Part shown: positions 54,881-63,053 of the stretch, piece by piece
Layout of the letters: each line of letters starts with the position of its first letter
Numbering within the stretch: the stretch's first letter is position 1
From: Demequina iriomotensis
Lineage (GTDB): Bacteria > Actinomycetota > Actinomycetes > Actinomycetales > Demequinaceae
DNA length: 64,000 bases
Direction of reading: 5' to 3'
Assembly (NCBI RefSeq): GCF_000971395.1
Contig: NZ_BBME01000017.1
Span: forward strand, 62,001 to 126,000
Notes under the pieces: model-generated
The model's input: only the letters and a program-made list of their open reading frames with translations
What the model was told of the DNA's origin: nothing
The model's database searches: none
Program-made: the position numbers and the translations under genes

Positions 54881-55663
54881 TCAGGCGCGGCGCGCCGCGT
54901 AGCGGCCGCTCGACGAGGTCAGCTCGACGGGCATGCCGTAGGTGCGCGACAGCGCCTCGGCGGTCAGGGTCTCGGCGAGCGGCCCCGCGGCGACGATCTG
55001 CCCGTCGCGCAGCAGCATCACGTGCGTGAACCCGACAGGGATCTCCTCGACGTGGTGGGTCACCATGACGATCGCGGGCGAGCGATGGTCGCCCGCGAGC
55101 TCGGAGAGCGCGCCGAGCAGCTCCTCGCGGCCGCCGAGGTCGAGGCCCGCGGCGGGCTCGTCGAGCAGCAGCAGCTCCGGGTCCGGCATGAGCGCGCGCG
55201 CCACCTGGACGCGCTTGCGCTCGCCCTCGGACAGGGTCCCGAACTCGCGCTGCGCGAAGTCCGCCATGCCGAACGCCCACAGGAGCGCGTCGGCGCGGTC
55301 CTCGTCGAGGCCGTCGTAGTCCTCGTGCCAGCGTCCCGTCACGCCGTGCGCGGCGGTCATCACCACGTTCCGCACCGTCTCGTGCGGCGGGATGCGGTCC
55401 GCGAGCGCGGCGCTCGACAGGCCCACGCGCACGCGCAGCTCGCGGGTGTCGGTCTCGCCGAGCTGCTCGCCCAGGACAGTGGCGCGGCCCGCGGTCGGGA
55501 ACAGACGCGCCGCGGCGATCGACATCAGGGTCGTCTTCCCCGCGCCGTTCGGTCCCAGGACCACCCACCGGTCGCGATCCGACACCGTCCACGAGACGTC
55601 CCGCAGGATCTCGTTGTCACCACGGCGCACCCGCACGCCCTCGAAGCCGAGCACCTCAGTCAT
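54881..55663 (-). CDS. ABC transporter ATP-binding protein without a permease partner
   Basis: A 260-residue single ATPase domain: Walker A LGPNGAGKTT, Q-loop region GLSSAALADRIPPHETVRN, signature LSEGERKRVQVARA, Walker B LLLLDEPAAGLDLGG and switch VTHHVEEIP. The sequence is like YlmA/ModF-type ATPases that lack permease genes, as here. The start at 55663 is chosen because TAGGCT lies 7 nt upstream. The glgA stop codon is the first part of this -10 element. Confidence 0.88.
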   Translation of the reverse strand: MTEVLGFEGVRVRRGDNEILRDVSWTVSDRDRWVVLGPNGAGKTTLMSIAAARLFPTAGRATVLGEQLGETDTRELRVRVGLSSAALADRIPPHETVRNVVMTAAHGVTGRWHEDYDGLDEDRADALLWAFGMADFAQREFGTLSEGERKRVQVARALMPDPELLLLDEPAAGLDLGGREELLGALSELAGDHRSPAIVMVTHHVEEIPVGFTHVMLLRDGQIVAAGPLAETLTAEALSRTYGMPVELTSSSGRYAARRA

Positions 55664-55670
55664 GGCGGCG

Positions 55671-55676
55671 AGCCTA
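55671..55676 (-). promoter_or_regulatory. Leaderless -10 element overlapping the glgA stop codon
   Basis: TAGGCT, 7 nt before the ABC ATPase ATG; its TAG is the glgA stop. Confidence 0.5.
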
Positions 55677-56876
55677 TCCAAGAATCGACCGGTAGACGCC
55701 CAACGTCCGCTCGCCGATCGCCTCCCACGAGAAGCTCTCGGCCGCGCGGGCGCGGCCGGCCTCGCCCATGGCGCGCGCCCGGGCGGGATCCGAGACCATG
55801 GCGGTGAGCGCGGCGGCGAGATCGGCCGCGAACCCCTCCGGGTCGAGCGGCGTGCCGGTGCCGTCCTGGACCTGGTCGATGGGGACCAGCGTGCCGGTCT
55901 CGCCGGGCACGACGACCTCGGGGATGCCCCCGGTCGCGGTCGCGACCACCGGCAGCCCCACCGCCATCGCCTCGAGGTTCACGATGCCCAGGGGCTCGTA
56001 GACGGACGGGCAGACGAAGGCCGTGCACGCGTCGAGCACCGCCACCAGCTCCGGGCGCGGCAGCATCTTCTCGATCCACACCACGCCGTCGCGCTGCTCC
56101 TGGAGGCGCGCGACCGCGCCGGAGACCTCGGCCGCGATCTCCTTGGTGTCGGGCGCGCCCGCGCACAGCACCACCTGGATGTCCTTCGGGAGCCGCTCGA
56201 CCGCCTTGAGGAAGTACGGGAGGCCCTTCTGGCGCGTGATGCGGCCCACGAAGACGATCGCGGGACGGCTCGGGTCGATCCCGTGCTCGGCGACCACGGC
56301 ATCGGCTGCGGCGCGCGCCGCATCGTCCGCCGGCGGGGCCCACGAGGACACGTCGATGCCGTTGTGGACCACCTGCACCTTGCCCGGGTCGATCGCCGGG
56401 TAGCAGCGCAACACGTCCTGACGCATGCCCTCGCTGACCGCGATGACGGCGTCGGCGGCCTCGTACGCGGTCTTCTCGATCCAGCTGGAGACGCGGTACC
56501 CGCCTCCCAGCTGCTCGGCCTTCCATGGCCGCAGCGGCTCGAGCGAATGCGCGGAGAGGACGTGGGGGATCCCGTGGAGCCGTGCCGCCAGGTGGCCCGC
56601 CATGTTGGCGTACCAGGTGTGCGAGTGGACCAGGTCGGCGCCCTCGCACCCCTTCGCCATCGGGAGGTTGTGCGCGAGCACGTCGAGCGAGGCATCCCCG
56701 ACGCCGCCGCCGAGAGCGTCGTAGCCGGTCACGCCCGGCTCGTCGCGCGGCCCGTCGAAGGCCCGGACCCGCACATCGAGGTGCGCGCGCAGCACTGCGG
56801 CGAGCTCCGTGACGTGGACTCCGGCGCCGCCGTAGATGTGGGGCGGGTACTCACGGGTGAGGATGTCGACGCGCAT
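55674..56876 (-). CDS. glgA: Actinobacterial glycogen synthase / maltose-1-phosphate synthase
   Basis: GT4-type glycosyltransferase of 400 residues: N-terminal EYPPHIYGGAGVHVTELA, donor-binding FVGRITRQKGLPYFLKA and the EX7E region YEPLGIVNLEAMAVGLPVVA. In Actinobacteria such GlgA/GlgM proteins use ADP-glucose, and the Mycobacterium one makes maltose-1-phosphate for GlgE. Which product is made here depends on glgE elsewhere. It is divergent from glgC, which makes its donor. TAGCGT lies 7 nt before the ATG. Confidence 0.92.
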   Translation of the reverse strand: MRVDILTREYPPHIYGGAGVHVTELAAVLRAHLDVRVRAFDGPRDEPGVTGYDALGGGVGDASLDVLAHNLPMAKGCEGADLVHSHTWYANMAGHLAARLHGIPHVLSAHSLEPLRPWKAEQLGGGYRVSSWIEKTAYEAADAVIAVSEGMRQDVLRCYPAIDPGKVQVVHNGIDVSSWAPPADDAARAAADAVVAEHGIDPSRPAIVFVGRITRQKGLPYFLKAVERLPKDIQVVLCAGAPDTKEIAAEVSGAVARLQEQRDGVVWIEKMLPRPELVAVLDACTAFVCPSVYEPLGIVNLEAMAVGLPVVATATGGIPEVVVPGETGTLVPIDQVQDGTGTPLDPEGFAADLAAALTAMVSDPARARAMGEAGRARAAESFSWEAIGERTLGVYRSILG

Positions 56877-56883
56877 GTCCCCC

Positions 56884-56889
56884 ACGCTA
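56884..56889 (-). promoter_or_regulatory. Leaderless -10 element of glgA
   Basis: TAGCGT, 7 nt before the ATG at 56876. Confidence 0.5.
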
Positions 56890-57081
56890 GCGGCTCGCCT
56901 CGTCGCGGGCGCCTGCACCCGCCAGCGCCGACGGAGATCCCGGTCCGGTACGGCGCGCGCGGTAGACGCGCCGTACGCCATCCGTGGGCTTGTGCGCCGG
57001 AGCAGACCAACGTCCCCGCGGGCGGGCGGGGCCACGGCGGACGATGCACGGGTCGCCTCCACCTTCCGACCCGGGACCGCC
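56890..57081. other. Non-coding part of the glgA-glgC divergent region
   Basis: Nothing coding was recognised; it holds one 9-mer copy (57039-57047). The remaining 240 bp up to glgC hold a possible small gene (57082-57285). Confidence 0.4.
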
Positions 57082-57285
57082 ATGACCTCTCCTTCGCTCG
57101 GGCAAGCCGCCGCCGTGCGGCCGTCCTGCGCCGCATCGTCGCGGGTCACCCTGGCCGAGGCCCGCGACGCGACCGCCCGTGCGTTCTGCGCCGCCCTCAT
57201 CGCGCGCGAACGGTCGCGTGCGGCGCTCGAGCGGCTGGACGAGGCGCTCTCCCGCTGGAGCGCTGCGGCCCCTGAAACTCCCTGA
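57082..57285 (+). CDS. Possible 67-residue small protein
   Basis: An open frame of 67 codons with strong G/C preference at third positions and a helical, Ala/Arg-rich sequence (VTLAEARDATARAFCAALI, SRAALERLDEALSRW). It ends 23 bp before the glgC -10 element. No ribosome site or good -10 was found upstream, so it may be a chance frame in GC-rich DNA. Confidence 0.3.
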   Translation: MTSPSLGQAAAVRPSCAASSRVTLAEARDATARAFCAALIARERSRAALERLDEALSRWSAAAPETP

Positions 57286-57308
57286 TACGCGCGGGGACCG
57301 ATATCGCC

Positions 57309-57314
57309 TAGGCT
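57309..57314 (+). promoter_or_regulatory. Leaderless -10 element of glgC
   Basis: TAGGCT, 6 nt before the ATG, without a ribosome site. Confidence 0.5.
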
Positions 57315-57320
57315 GGACAT

Positions 57321-58562
57321 ATGTCAGCGCCGAAAGTTCTCGCCATCGTCCTTGCAGGAGGTGAGGGCAAGCGTCTGATGCCCCTCACCGCGTCCCGCGC
57401 GAAGCCCGCGGTGCCCTTCGGGGGCACGTACCGGCTCATCGACTTCGCGCTGAGCAACCTGGTGAACTCCGGGTACCTCCACGTGGTGGTGCTGACCCAG
57501 TACAAGTCGCACTCGCTCGACCGTCACATCGCCCGCACGTGGCGCATGTCGCCGCTGCTGGGCAACTATGTGGCCCCGGTCCCCGCGCAGCAGCGCCGCG
57601 GCCCGCACTGGTACCTCGGCAGCGCCGACGCGATCTATCAGACCGTCAACATCATCGAGGACGAGCAGCCCGACATCGTCGTGATCGTCGGCGCGGACCA
57701 CGTCTACCGGATGGACTTCTCGCAGATGGTCGACGCCCACATCGCGTCGGGCGCCGAGTTCTCCGTGGCAGGCATCCGCCAGCCGATCGGCCTCGCGGAC
57801 CAGTTCGGCGTCATCGACGTCGACCCGGCGAGCCCCGACCGCATCCGCGCGTTCCTCGAGAAGCCCAAGGACCCCGACGGCCTGCCGGACAGCCCCGGCG
57901 AGATCCTCGCCTCGATGGGCAACTACGTCGCGAACGCCGATGCTCTGCTCGAGGCGCTCACGGCGGACGCCGACAACCCGTCGTCGAAGCACGACATGGG
58001 CGGCGACATCGTGCCCTACTTCGTCGACAAGGGCACGTGCGGGTTCTACGACTTCATCCGCAACGACGTCCCCGGCTCGACCGACCGCGACCGCGACTAC
58101 TGGCGCGACGTGGGAACGCTCGACATGTACTTCGACGCCCACATGGACCTCATCGCGGTCCAGCCGGTCTTCAACGTCTACAACGACAAGTGGCCGCTGC
58201 ACCAGGGCCTGGTCACGCATCCGCCGGCCAAGTTCATCCACTCCGAGGAGGGTCGCCTGGGCCACGCCGCCGACTCGATCGTCTCGCCCGGGGTGATCGT
58301 CTCCGGCGCGACCGTCACCGGCTCGGTGCTCTCGCCCGGCGTGCGCCTGCACTCGTGGTCGACGGTGTCCGACTCGGTGCTGCTCGACGGCGTCCAGGTC
58401 AACCGCCACGCCCAGGTCCACCGTGCCATCCTCGACAAGAACGTCGTGGTCGAGGAGGGCGCCCGCGTCGGCATCGACCGCGAGTCCGATCTCGCGCGCG
58501 GGTTCACGGTCACCGAGACGGGCATCACCGTCGTGGCGAAGGGGACGGTCGTCACCCGATGA
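57321..58562 (+). CDS. glgC: Glucose-1-phosphate adenylyltransferase
   Basis: Makes ADP-glucose from glucose-1-phosphate and ATP for glycogen and maltosyl-phosphate synthesis. The 413-residue protein has the nucleotide loop [34 protein letters not shown], the substrate motifs [13 protein letters not shown] and FLEKPKDP, and a C-terminal left-handed beta helix. The ATG lies 6 nt after TAGGCT. It is coupled to serB by an ATGA overlap. Confidence 0.97.
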   Translation: MSAPKVLAIVLAGGEGKRLMPLTASRAKPAVPFGGTYRLIDFALSNLVNSGYLHVVVLTQYKSHSLDRHIARTWRMSPLLGNYVAPVPAQQRRGPHWYLGSADAIYQTVNIIEDEQPDIVVIVGADHVYRMDFSQMVDAHIASGAEFSVAGIRQPIGLADQFGVIDVDPASPDRIRAFLEKPKDPDGLPDSPGEILASMGNYVANADALLEALTADADNPSSKHDMGGDIVPYFVDKGTCGFYDFIRNDVPGSTDRDRDYWRDVGTLDMYFDAHMDLIAVQPVFNVYNDKWPLHQGLVTHPPAKFIHSEEGRLGHAADSIVSPGVIVSGATVTGSVLSPGVRLHSWSTVSDSVLLDGVQVNRHAQVHRAILDKNVVVEEGARVGIDRESDLARGFTVTETGITVVAKGTVVTR

Positions 58563-59191
58563 GGCTGTGCGTCCTCGACGTCGATTCCACCCTGATCACC
58601 GCCGAGGTCATCGAGCTGATCGCCGCCCGTGCGGGCACGCGCGCGCTGGTCGCGGCGATCACCGAGCGTGCGATGCAGGGCGAGCTCGACTTCTCCGCGT
58701 CCCTCAAGGAGCGCGTCGCCACGCTCGCCGGCGTGCCCGACACCGTGTTCGCGGACGTGCGCGCCGAGGTGGAGTTCACCCCCGGCGTGCGCGAGCTCAT
58801 CGCCGGGCTCCAGGCCGAGGGGTGGGAGGTCGCGCTGGTCTCCGGCGGCTTCGAGGAGATCGTCGCATCGCTCGCCTCGGAGCTCGGGATCACGCGCTTC
58901 CGGGCCAACCGGCTCGAGGTCGCCGACGGACGGCTCACCGGACGCACCATCGGCCCCGTGATCGACCGCGCCGCCAAGGCGGAGGCGTTGCGCGAGTTCG
59001 CGGCCGAGGTCGGGTGCGCGCTGGAGGACGCCGTCGCGATCGGCGACGGCGCGAACGACCTGGACATGATGGCCGTCGCCGGGCTGGGCATCGCGTGGCA
59101 CGCCAAGCCGATCGTCCAGGCGCAGGCCGACGTCGCGCTCAACGGGCCCAGCCTCGCGGAGTCGCTGCCGCTCATCCTCGCGCGCGGCTGA
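58559..59191 (+). CDS. serB: Phosphoserine phosphatase
   Basis: Last step of serine synthesis. The 210-residue HAD enzyme has [18 protein letters not shown] (nucleophile), [11 protein letters not shown], the lysine in [12 protein letters not shown] and [20 protein letters not shown]. It lacks the N-terminal ACT domains seen in longer SerB proteins. The start overlaps the glgC stop. Confidence 0.93.
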   Translation: MRLCVLDVDSTLITAEVIELIAARAGTRALVAAITERAMQGELDFSASLKERVATLAGVPDTVFADVRAEVEFTPGVRELIAGLQAEGWEVALVSGGFEEIVASLASELGITRFRANRLEVADGRLTGRTIGPVIDRAAKAEALREFAAEVGCALEDAVAIGDGANDLDMMAVAGLGIAWHAKPIVQAQADVALNGPSLAESLPLILARG

Positions 59192-59205
59192 GCCGGCCGC
59201 GCCGG

Positions 59206-60147
59206 TCAGGCGAGGCGCGCCCGGGCGGCGAGCGCCATGATCGCGAACGCCTGCGCCTCGGCGCTCGTGCCGACGGCATCGAAGGATGGCGCGCCGCACA
59301 CCTCGCGCACGAACCCTTGCGGGTCGACGTGGGCGAGCGCCGCGTCCGTCCAGCGCGCCGCATCGTCCGCATAGGACGCGGGCAGCCAGCCGTCGGCGAC
59401 GCCGGTGAACGCCGCGTATGCCAGCATGAGGCCCGCGCAGCCGTCCGTGAACGTCGCCGGGTCGTCGAGCACGTCGTGGAAGCGGCCGTCCGCGGTCTCA
59501 TGCGCCGCACAGGCGTCGAGCAGCGCCCGCGTCTCGGCCTGCCAGCGCTCCCGCACGGTCTCGGCGTCGACGCCGAGGTGGAGCGCACGCGCCATGCCGG
59601 CCGCGACCCAGCCGTTGCCGCTCGCCCAGAAGGCGTCGCGCGCGAAGGACCGGGAAGCCATGTCGAAGCGGTGGCGGTAGAGCCCCGTCTCGGCGTCCCA
59701 CAGCTGCTCGCGATGCATGCGGTACTGCATATCGGCGGGCGCGAGGTCGCCGGACGCGACCAGTGCGGGAACCACCATGTAGACGGAGTCGGCCCAGACC
59801 TCGGCCGAGCCCTTGAGGTGGTGGAGCACGCCCCAGTCGTCGCGCGGCGAGTAGCGCAGGAGCCACCAGCGCTGGCGCTGCGCCGCATCGTGCTCGCCGA
59901 CCGCGAGCGCGGCCTCGAGGAGGGAGCCGGAGTTGACCGCTCCCGCATCGTCCATCCCGCCGAGCTGGCCGTCGGCGTCCTGCCGTGCGATCGCGTCGCG
60001 CACGAGCAGGCGCGCAAGGTCGAGGTCGCCGGAGTCGAGCGCGGCATGACTCGCGACGCCCTGCTCCCAGGCGAAGCGCTGCATCGACAGCAGGGCGCGC
60101 CATAGCGACGCGGTGTCGGCGCCGGACCCGGGAAGGGCGGTGCTCAC
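59206..60147 (-). CDS. GH88/GH105-family glycoside hydrolase (unsaturated glucuronyl/galacturonyl hydrolase type)
   Basis: A 313-residue alpha/alpha-barrel enzyme. Family marks include DGQLGGMDDAGAVNSGSLLE, VWADSVYMVVPAL (catalytic-type Asp), FWASGNGWVAAGMARAL and TDGCAGLMLAYA. Such enzymes remove unsaturated uronic sugars left by pectin or glycan lyases. No signal peptide, so it acts in the cytoplasm. GTG start overlaps the sixA stop (GTGA). Its place behind fabG-fabI-sixA is unexpected for a pectin-type enzyme. Confidence 0.85.
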   Translation of the reverse strand: MSTALPGSGADTASLWRALLSMQRFAWEQGVASHAALDSGDLDLARLLVRDAIARQDADGQLGGMDDAGAVNSGSLLEAALAVGEHDAAQRQRWWLLRYSPRDDWGVLHHLKGSAEVWADSVYMVVPALVASGDLAPADMQYRMHREQLWDAETGLYRHRFDMASRSFARDAFWASGNGWVAAGMARALHLGVDAETVRERWQAETRALLDACAAHETADGRFHDVLDDPATFTDGCAGLMLAYAAFTGVADGWLPASYADDAARWTDAALAHVDPQGFVREVCGAPSFDAVGTSAEAQAFAIMALAARARLA

Positions 60148-60656
60148 TCCTCGACGTCGCGGCCCGACAGGACCGAGACGAGGCGGCCGCAGCGCGATGT
60201 GATCTCGGTCCACGGGCAGTCGAACTCGAGGACCGCGGCCGTGGCGGTCGGCAGGCCGTGGGCGACCCGCTGAAGCGCGGTCTTGTCCGAGCCCGCGCCC
60301 GCGAGGTGCGCGGCGGCGGCGGACGACGTGGGCTCGTGGCCGACGACCACAACCGTCTCCGCGTCTCCAGCGTCGCGCAGGACCTCGAGGAGGCCGGCGA
60401 CGTGGGTCTCGTAGAGCTCGTCGTCGAGGCGCGTCTCGCACTCGCCGAGCGCGGTCGACATGAGCTTCCAGGTCTGCTGCGTGCGGACCGCGGGCGACAC
60501 GAGCGCGAGCTGGGGCTCCAGCCCCGCCTCGGCGATCACCTGGCCGAGCCGGGTGGAGGCCTTGCGACCGATGAGCTCGAGAGCGCGGTCGGTGTCCTGG
60601 AGACCGGCCGCGGGGGCCTCGGCCTTGGCGTGGCGGGCGAGGATCAGCGTAGGCAC
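60144..60656 (-). CDS. SixA-like histidine phosphatase
   Basis: A 170-residue phosphatase of the phosphoglycerate-mutase-like fold: catalytic LILARHAKAEAP (RHA), second histidine in VVVVGHEPTSSAA, and VSPAVRTQQTW. The E. coli relative removes phosphate from phosphohistidine proteins; the target here is unknown. GTG start 4 bp after fabI, on the same transcript. Confidence 0.9.
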   Translation of the reverse strand: MPTLILARHAKAEAPAAGLQDTDRALELIGRKASTRLGQVIAEAGLEPQLALVSPAVRTQQTWKLMSTALGECETRLDDELYETHVAGLLEVLRDAGDAETVVVVGHEPTSSAAAAHLAGAGSDKTALQRVAHGLPTATAAVLEFDCPWTEITSRCGRLVSVLSGRDVEE

Positions 60657-60660
60657 GGTG

Positions 60661-61428
60661 TCACTGTCCCATAGCGTGCACGCCGCCGTCCACGTGGATC
60701 ATCTCGCCGGTCGTGGCCGGGAACCAGTCCGAGAGCAGGGCCGTCACGGTGCGCGCGGTGGGCACGGTGTCCTCGGAGTCCCAGCCGAGCGGGGCACGCG
60801 CTGACCAGCCGCCCTCCATCTGGTCGAAGCCGGGGATGTGACGCGCGGCGGTGGTCTTGAGCGGTCCGGCCGAGACCACGTTGCAGCGGATCCCCTGCGG
60901 GCCGAGGTCGCGCGCGACGTACCGGTTGACGGCCTCGAAGGCGGCCTTGGCGACGCCCATCCAGTCGTAGACCGGCCACGCGTAGCGACCGTCGAACGTG
61001 AGGCCCACGATCGAGCCGCCGTTCTCCATCAGCTGCGCGGTCGCCTGCGCGAGCGCCTTGAGCGAGTAGGCGGAGATGTGGATCGCGGTCGACACGTCCT
61101 CCCACTCACCCGCCATGAAGTTGCCGCCCATGACGGACTGCGGCGCGAAGCCGATGGAGTGCACCACGCCGTCGAGCGTCGGGACGTGCTCGCGGACCTT
61201 GTCGGCGAGCGACGCGAGGTGCTCGGGGTCGGTCACGTCGAGCTCGACCACCTTCGCCTCGACGGGGAGGCGGCGGCCCATGGCCTGCGTGATCTTGAGC
61301 GAACGGCCCACGCCCGTGAGGACGACGGTCGCGCCCTGCTCCTGGCACAGCCGCGCCACCTCGAACGCGATCGAGCCCTCGGTGAGGACGCCTGTGACGA
61401 GGATGTTCTTGCCTTCGAGAATGCCCAT
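60661..61428 (-). CDS. fabI: Enoyl-[acyl-carrier-protein] reductase (NADH), InhA type
   Basis: Final reduction of the fatty-acid elongation cycle. The 255-residue SDR has the InhA-like N-terminus GKNILVTGVLTEGSIAFEVA, the NAD acidic loop LDVTDP, HSIGFAPQS and the catalytic YDWMGVAKAAFEAVNRYVA (Tyr-x6-Lys). The order fabG then fabI is the one found with mabA-inhA of Mycobacterium. Ribosome site TAGGAG before the ATG. Confidence 0.95.
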   Translation of the reverse strand: MGILEGKNILVTGVLTEGSIAFEVARLCQEQGATVVLTGVGRSLKITQAMGRRLPVEAKVVELDVTDPEHLASLADKVREHVPTLDGVVHSIGFAPQSVMGGNFMAGEWEDVSTAIHISAYSLKALAQATAQLMENGGSIVGLTFDGRYAWPVYDWMGVAKAAFEAVNRYVARDLGPQGIRCNVVSAGPLKTTAARHIPGFDQMEGGWSARAPLGWDSEDTVPTARTVTALLSDWFPATTGEMIHVDGGVHAMGQ

Positions 61429-61453
61429 AGCTGCTCCTAGCGGATGAAGGGTG

Positions 61454-62161
61454 TCAGTGGCCCATGCCGAGGCCGCCGTCGACGGGCAGCACCGCGCCCG
61501 TGACGTAGCCCGCGGCGTCGGAGCCCAGGTAGACGGCGGCGGCGGCGACCTCGGCGGTGGCGCCGAAGCGCTTCGCGGGGATGGTCGCCGAGTACTGCTT
61601 GACGGTGTCGTCGGGCAGCTCCGCGGTCATGTCCGTGGTGATGAAGCCCGGCGCGATGACGTTGGCGGTGATGCCGCGCGCGCCGACCTCGCGGGTGATC
61701 GAGCGTGCCATGCCGACGAGGGCGGACTTGGACGACGAATAGTTGACCTGACCCGGGTTGCCCATGAGGCCCACGACGGAGCCGATGAGGACGATGCGCC
61801 CGTACTTCTCGCGCATCATCGAGTTGACCGCGCGACGCACGCAGCGGAACGTGCCGGTGAGGTTGACGTCGATGACGTTCTCGAAGTCCTCGTCGCTCAT
61901 GCGCATGAGCAGGCCGTCCTTGGTGATGCCGGCGTTGGCGACGAGCACGCGCACCCTGCCGTGCTGAGCCTCGAGCTCGTCGAAGGCGGCGTTGACGGCG
62001 TCCGTGTCGGTGATGTCCGCGATCGCGCCGGTCACTCCTGCGGGGAGGTCGCCTCCGCGGTAGATCGTGGACACGGTGTCGCCGTTGGCCACGAAGGCCT
62101 CGGCGATGGCACGGCCGATGCCGCGCGCGGCACCGGTGACGAGGACGTGGCGGGGGGTCAT
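61454..62161 (-). CDS. fabG: 3-oxoacyl-[acyl-carrier-protein] reductase
   Basis: NADPH-dependent reductase of fatty-acid synthesis, 235 residues. It has VLVTGAARGIGRAIAEAF, VANAGITKDGLLMRM, the catalytic Ser in VLIGSVVGLMG and NYSSSKSALVGMARSITRE. The ATG at 62161 is preferred over the GTG at 62170 because that codon overlaps the -10 element TAGCGT (62169-62174). It heads the fabG-fabI-sixA-GH88 unit. Confidence 0.95.
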   Translation of the reverse strand: MTPRHVLVTGAARGIGRAIAEAFVANGDTVSTIYRGGDLPAGVTGAIADITDTDAVNAAFDELEAQHGRVRVLVANAGITKDGLLMRMSDEDFENVIDVNLTGTFRCVRRAVNSMMREKYGRIVLIGSVVGLMGNPGQVNYSSSKSALVGMARSITREVGARGITANVIAPGFITTDMTAELPDDTVKQYSATIPAKRFGATAEVAAAAVYLGSDAAGYVTGAVLPVDGGLGMGH

Positions 62162-62168
62162 GGGGGCC

Positions 62169-62174
62169 ACGCTA
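62169..62174 (-). promoter_or_regulatory. Leaderless -10 element of fabG
   Basis: TAGCGT, 7 nt before the fabG ATG at 62161, in the 61-bp divergent region shared with the SURF1 gene. Confidence 0.45.
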
Positions 62175-62210
62175 GCGGAGGCCGAGTCCGAAGCGCGAAA
62201 GCGCGACCAC

Positions 62211-62216
62211 TAGCAT
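62211..62216 (+). promoter_or_regulatory. Leaderless -10 element of the SURF1 gene
   Basis: TAGCAT, 6 nt before the GTG start at 62223. Confidence 0.45.
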
Positions 62217-62222
62217 CGTCGG

Positions 62223-63053
62223 GTGACCTCGCCCTCCGCCGCCTCGCGCGTCCTGCGCGTGGTCGCGATCGTCCTGGTCGCGCTGGTGATGTCCGCCGTC
62301 GCGGTGCGTGCGGGGTTCTGGCAGCACGGCCGGCACGTGGTGCGGGCGGACGCGATCGCGCTCTACGAGGCGAACGCCGAGGCCTCCCCGGTGCCGCTGG
62401 CCGCGGCGGTGCCCGAGGGCGAGCCGGTCGGCGATGCCGAATGGTCGCGCGCGACCGTCGAGGGCCGGTTCGAGCAGGGCTCCACCACGCTGCTGCGCAA
62501 CCGCCCGGTCGACCGCGAGCGCACCTGGCACATCCTGGCCTGGTTCGACACCGACGACGGTCGCTCGCTCATGGTGGACGCGGGCTGGGTGCCCATCCCC
62601 GACAGCGGCGACCCGGCCGACGTGGTGCCGGAGCTCCCGTCCGGCGACGTGACGCTCACCGTGGTGCTGCGTGCGGCCGAGCCCGACGACGGCAAGCGCG
62701 ACGACGGCGCGTCCCGCATCACCCCGGCCCAGATGCCCGAGCCGTCCGCGGCTCCGATCGACGGCTACGGCATGGTGCGCGAGATCTGCGACGCCTCGGG
62801 CTGCGTCGAGGCGCTCGGGTCACCGGTGCCGCTCCCCCACCTCTCGCTGGGCTCGCACCTCGCGTATACGTGGCAGTGGTTCGGCTTCGCCGTGATCGCA
62901 CCCATCGGCGGGGTGCTGCTCGCGCGCCGCGACTGGCAGCTCACCGGCGAGGCCGGGGACGATGCGCCCGCCCCGACCCGCGCATCGTCCCCGCCGAAGG
63001 CGCCGCGGCGTCGCCGCCAGCCCTCGGACGAGGAGATCGAGGACGCGCTCTAG
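62223..63053 (+). CDS. SURF1-family cytochrome oxidase assembly protein
   Basis: A 276-residue membrane protein: N-terminal helix then AGFWQHGRHVVR, an outer domain with TTLLRNRPVDRERTWHIL and DAGWVPI, and a second helix opened by HLAYTWQWFGFAVIAPIGG, the family C-terminal motif. SURF1 helps assemble haem a3 cytochrome oxidase. The basic/Pro-rich tail carries an inverted pair of the 9-mer (62957-62965, 62982-62990). Leaderless GTG start. Confidence 0.88.
   Translation: MTSPSAASRVLRVVAIVLVALVMSAVAVRAGFWQHGRHVVRADAIALYEANAEASPVPLAAAVPEGEPVGDAEWSRATVEGRFEQGSTTLLRNRPVDRERTWHILAWFDTDDGRSLMVDAGWVPIPDSGDPADVVPELPSGDVTLTVVLRAAEPDDGKRDDGASRITPAQMPEPSAAPIDGYGMVREICDASGCVEALGSPVPLPHLSLGSHLAYTWQWFGFAVIAPIGGVLLARRDWQLTGEAGDDAPAPTRASSPPKAPRRRRQPSDEEIEDAL

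Larger units (their letters stand above)
138..62990. repeat. Dispersed 9-mer GCATCGTCC / GGACGATGC, at least 38 exact copies
   Basis: Starts of copies reading GCATCGTCC on plus: 628, 661, 2874, 12343, 13041, 16236, 19747, 24831, 32662, 33846, 35909, 36445, 37028, 42838, 44488, 49560, 50002, 52945, 53352, 56320, 59360, 59945, 62982. Copies reading GGACGATGC: 138, 1773, 10912, 16928, 21761, 23124, 24009, 33865, 36464, 39841, 50446, 51250, 53365, 57039, 62957. Eleven lie between genes. Inside genes they are read in more than one frame (Asp-Asp-Ala, Ala-Ser-Ser, Ile-Val, His-Arg-Pro). Confidence 0.85.
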
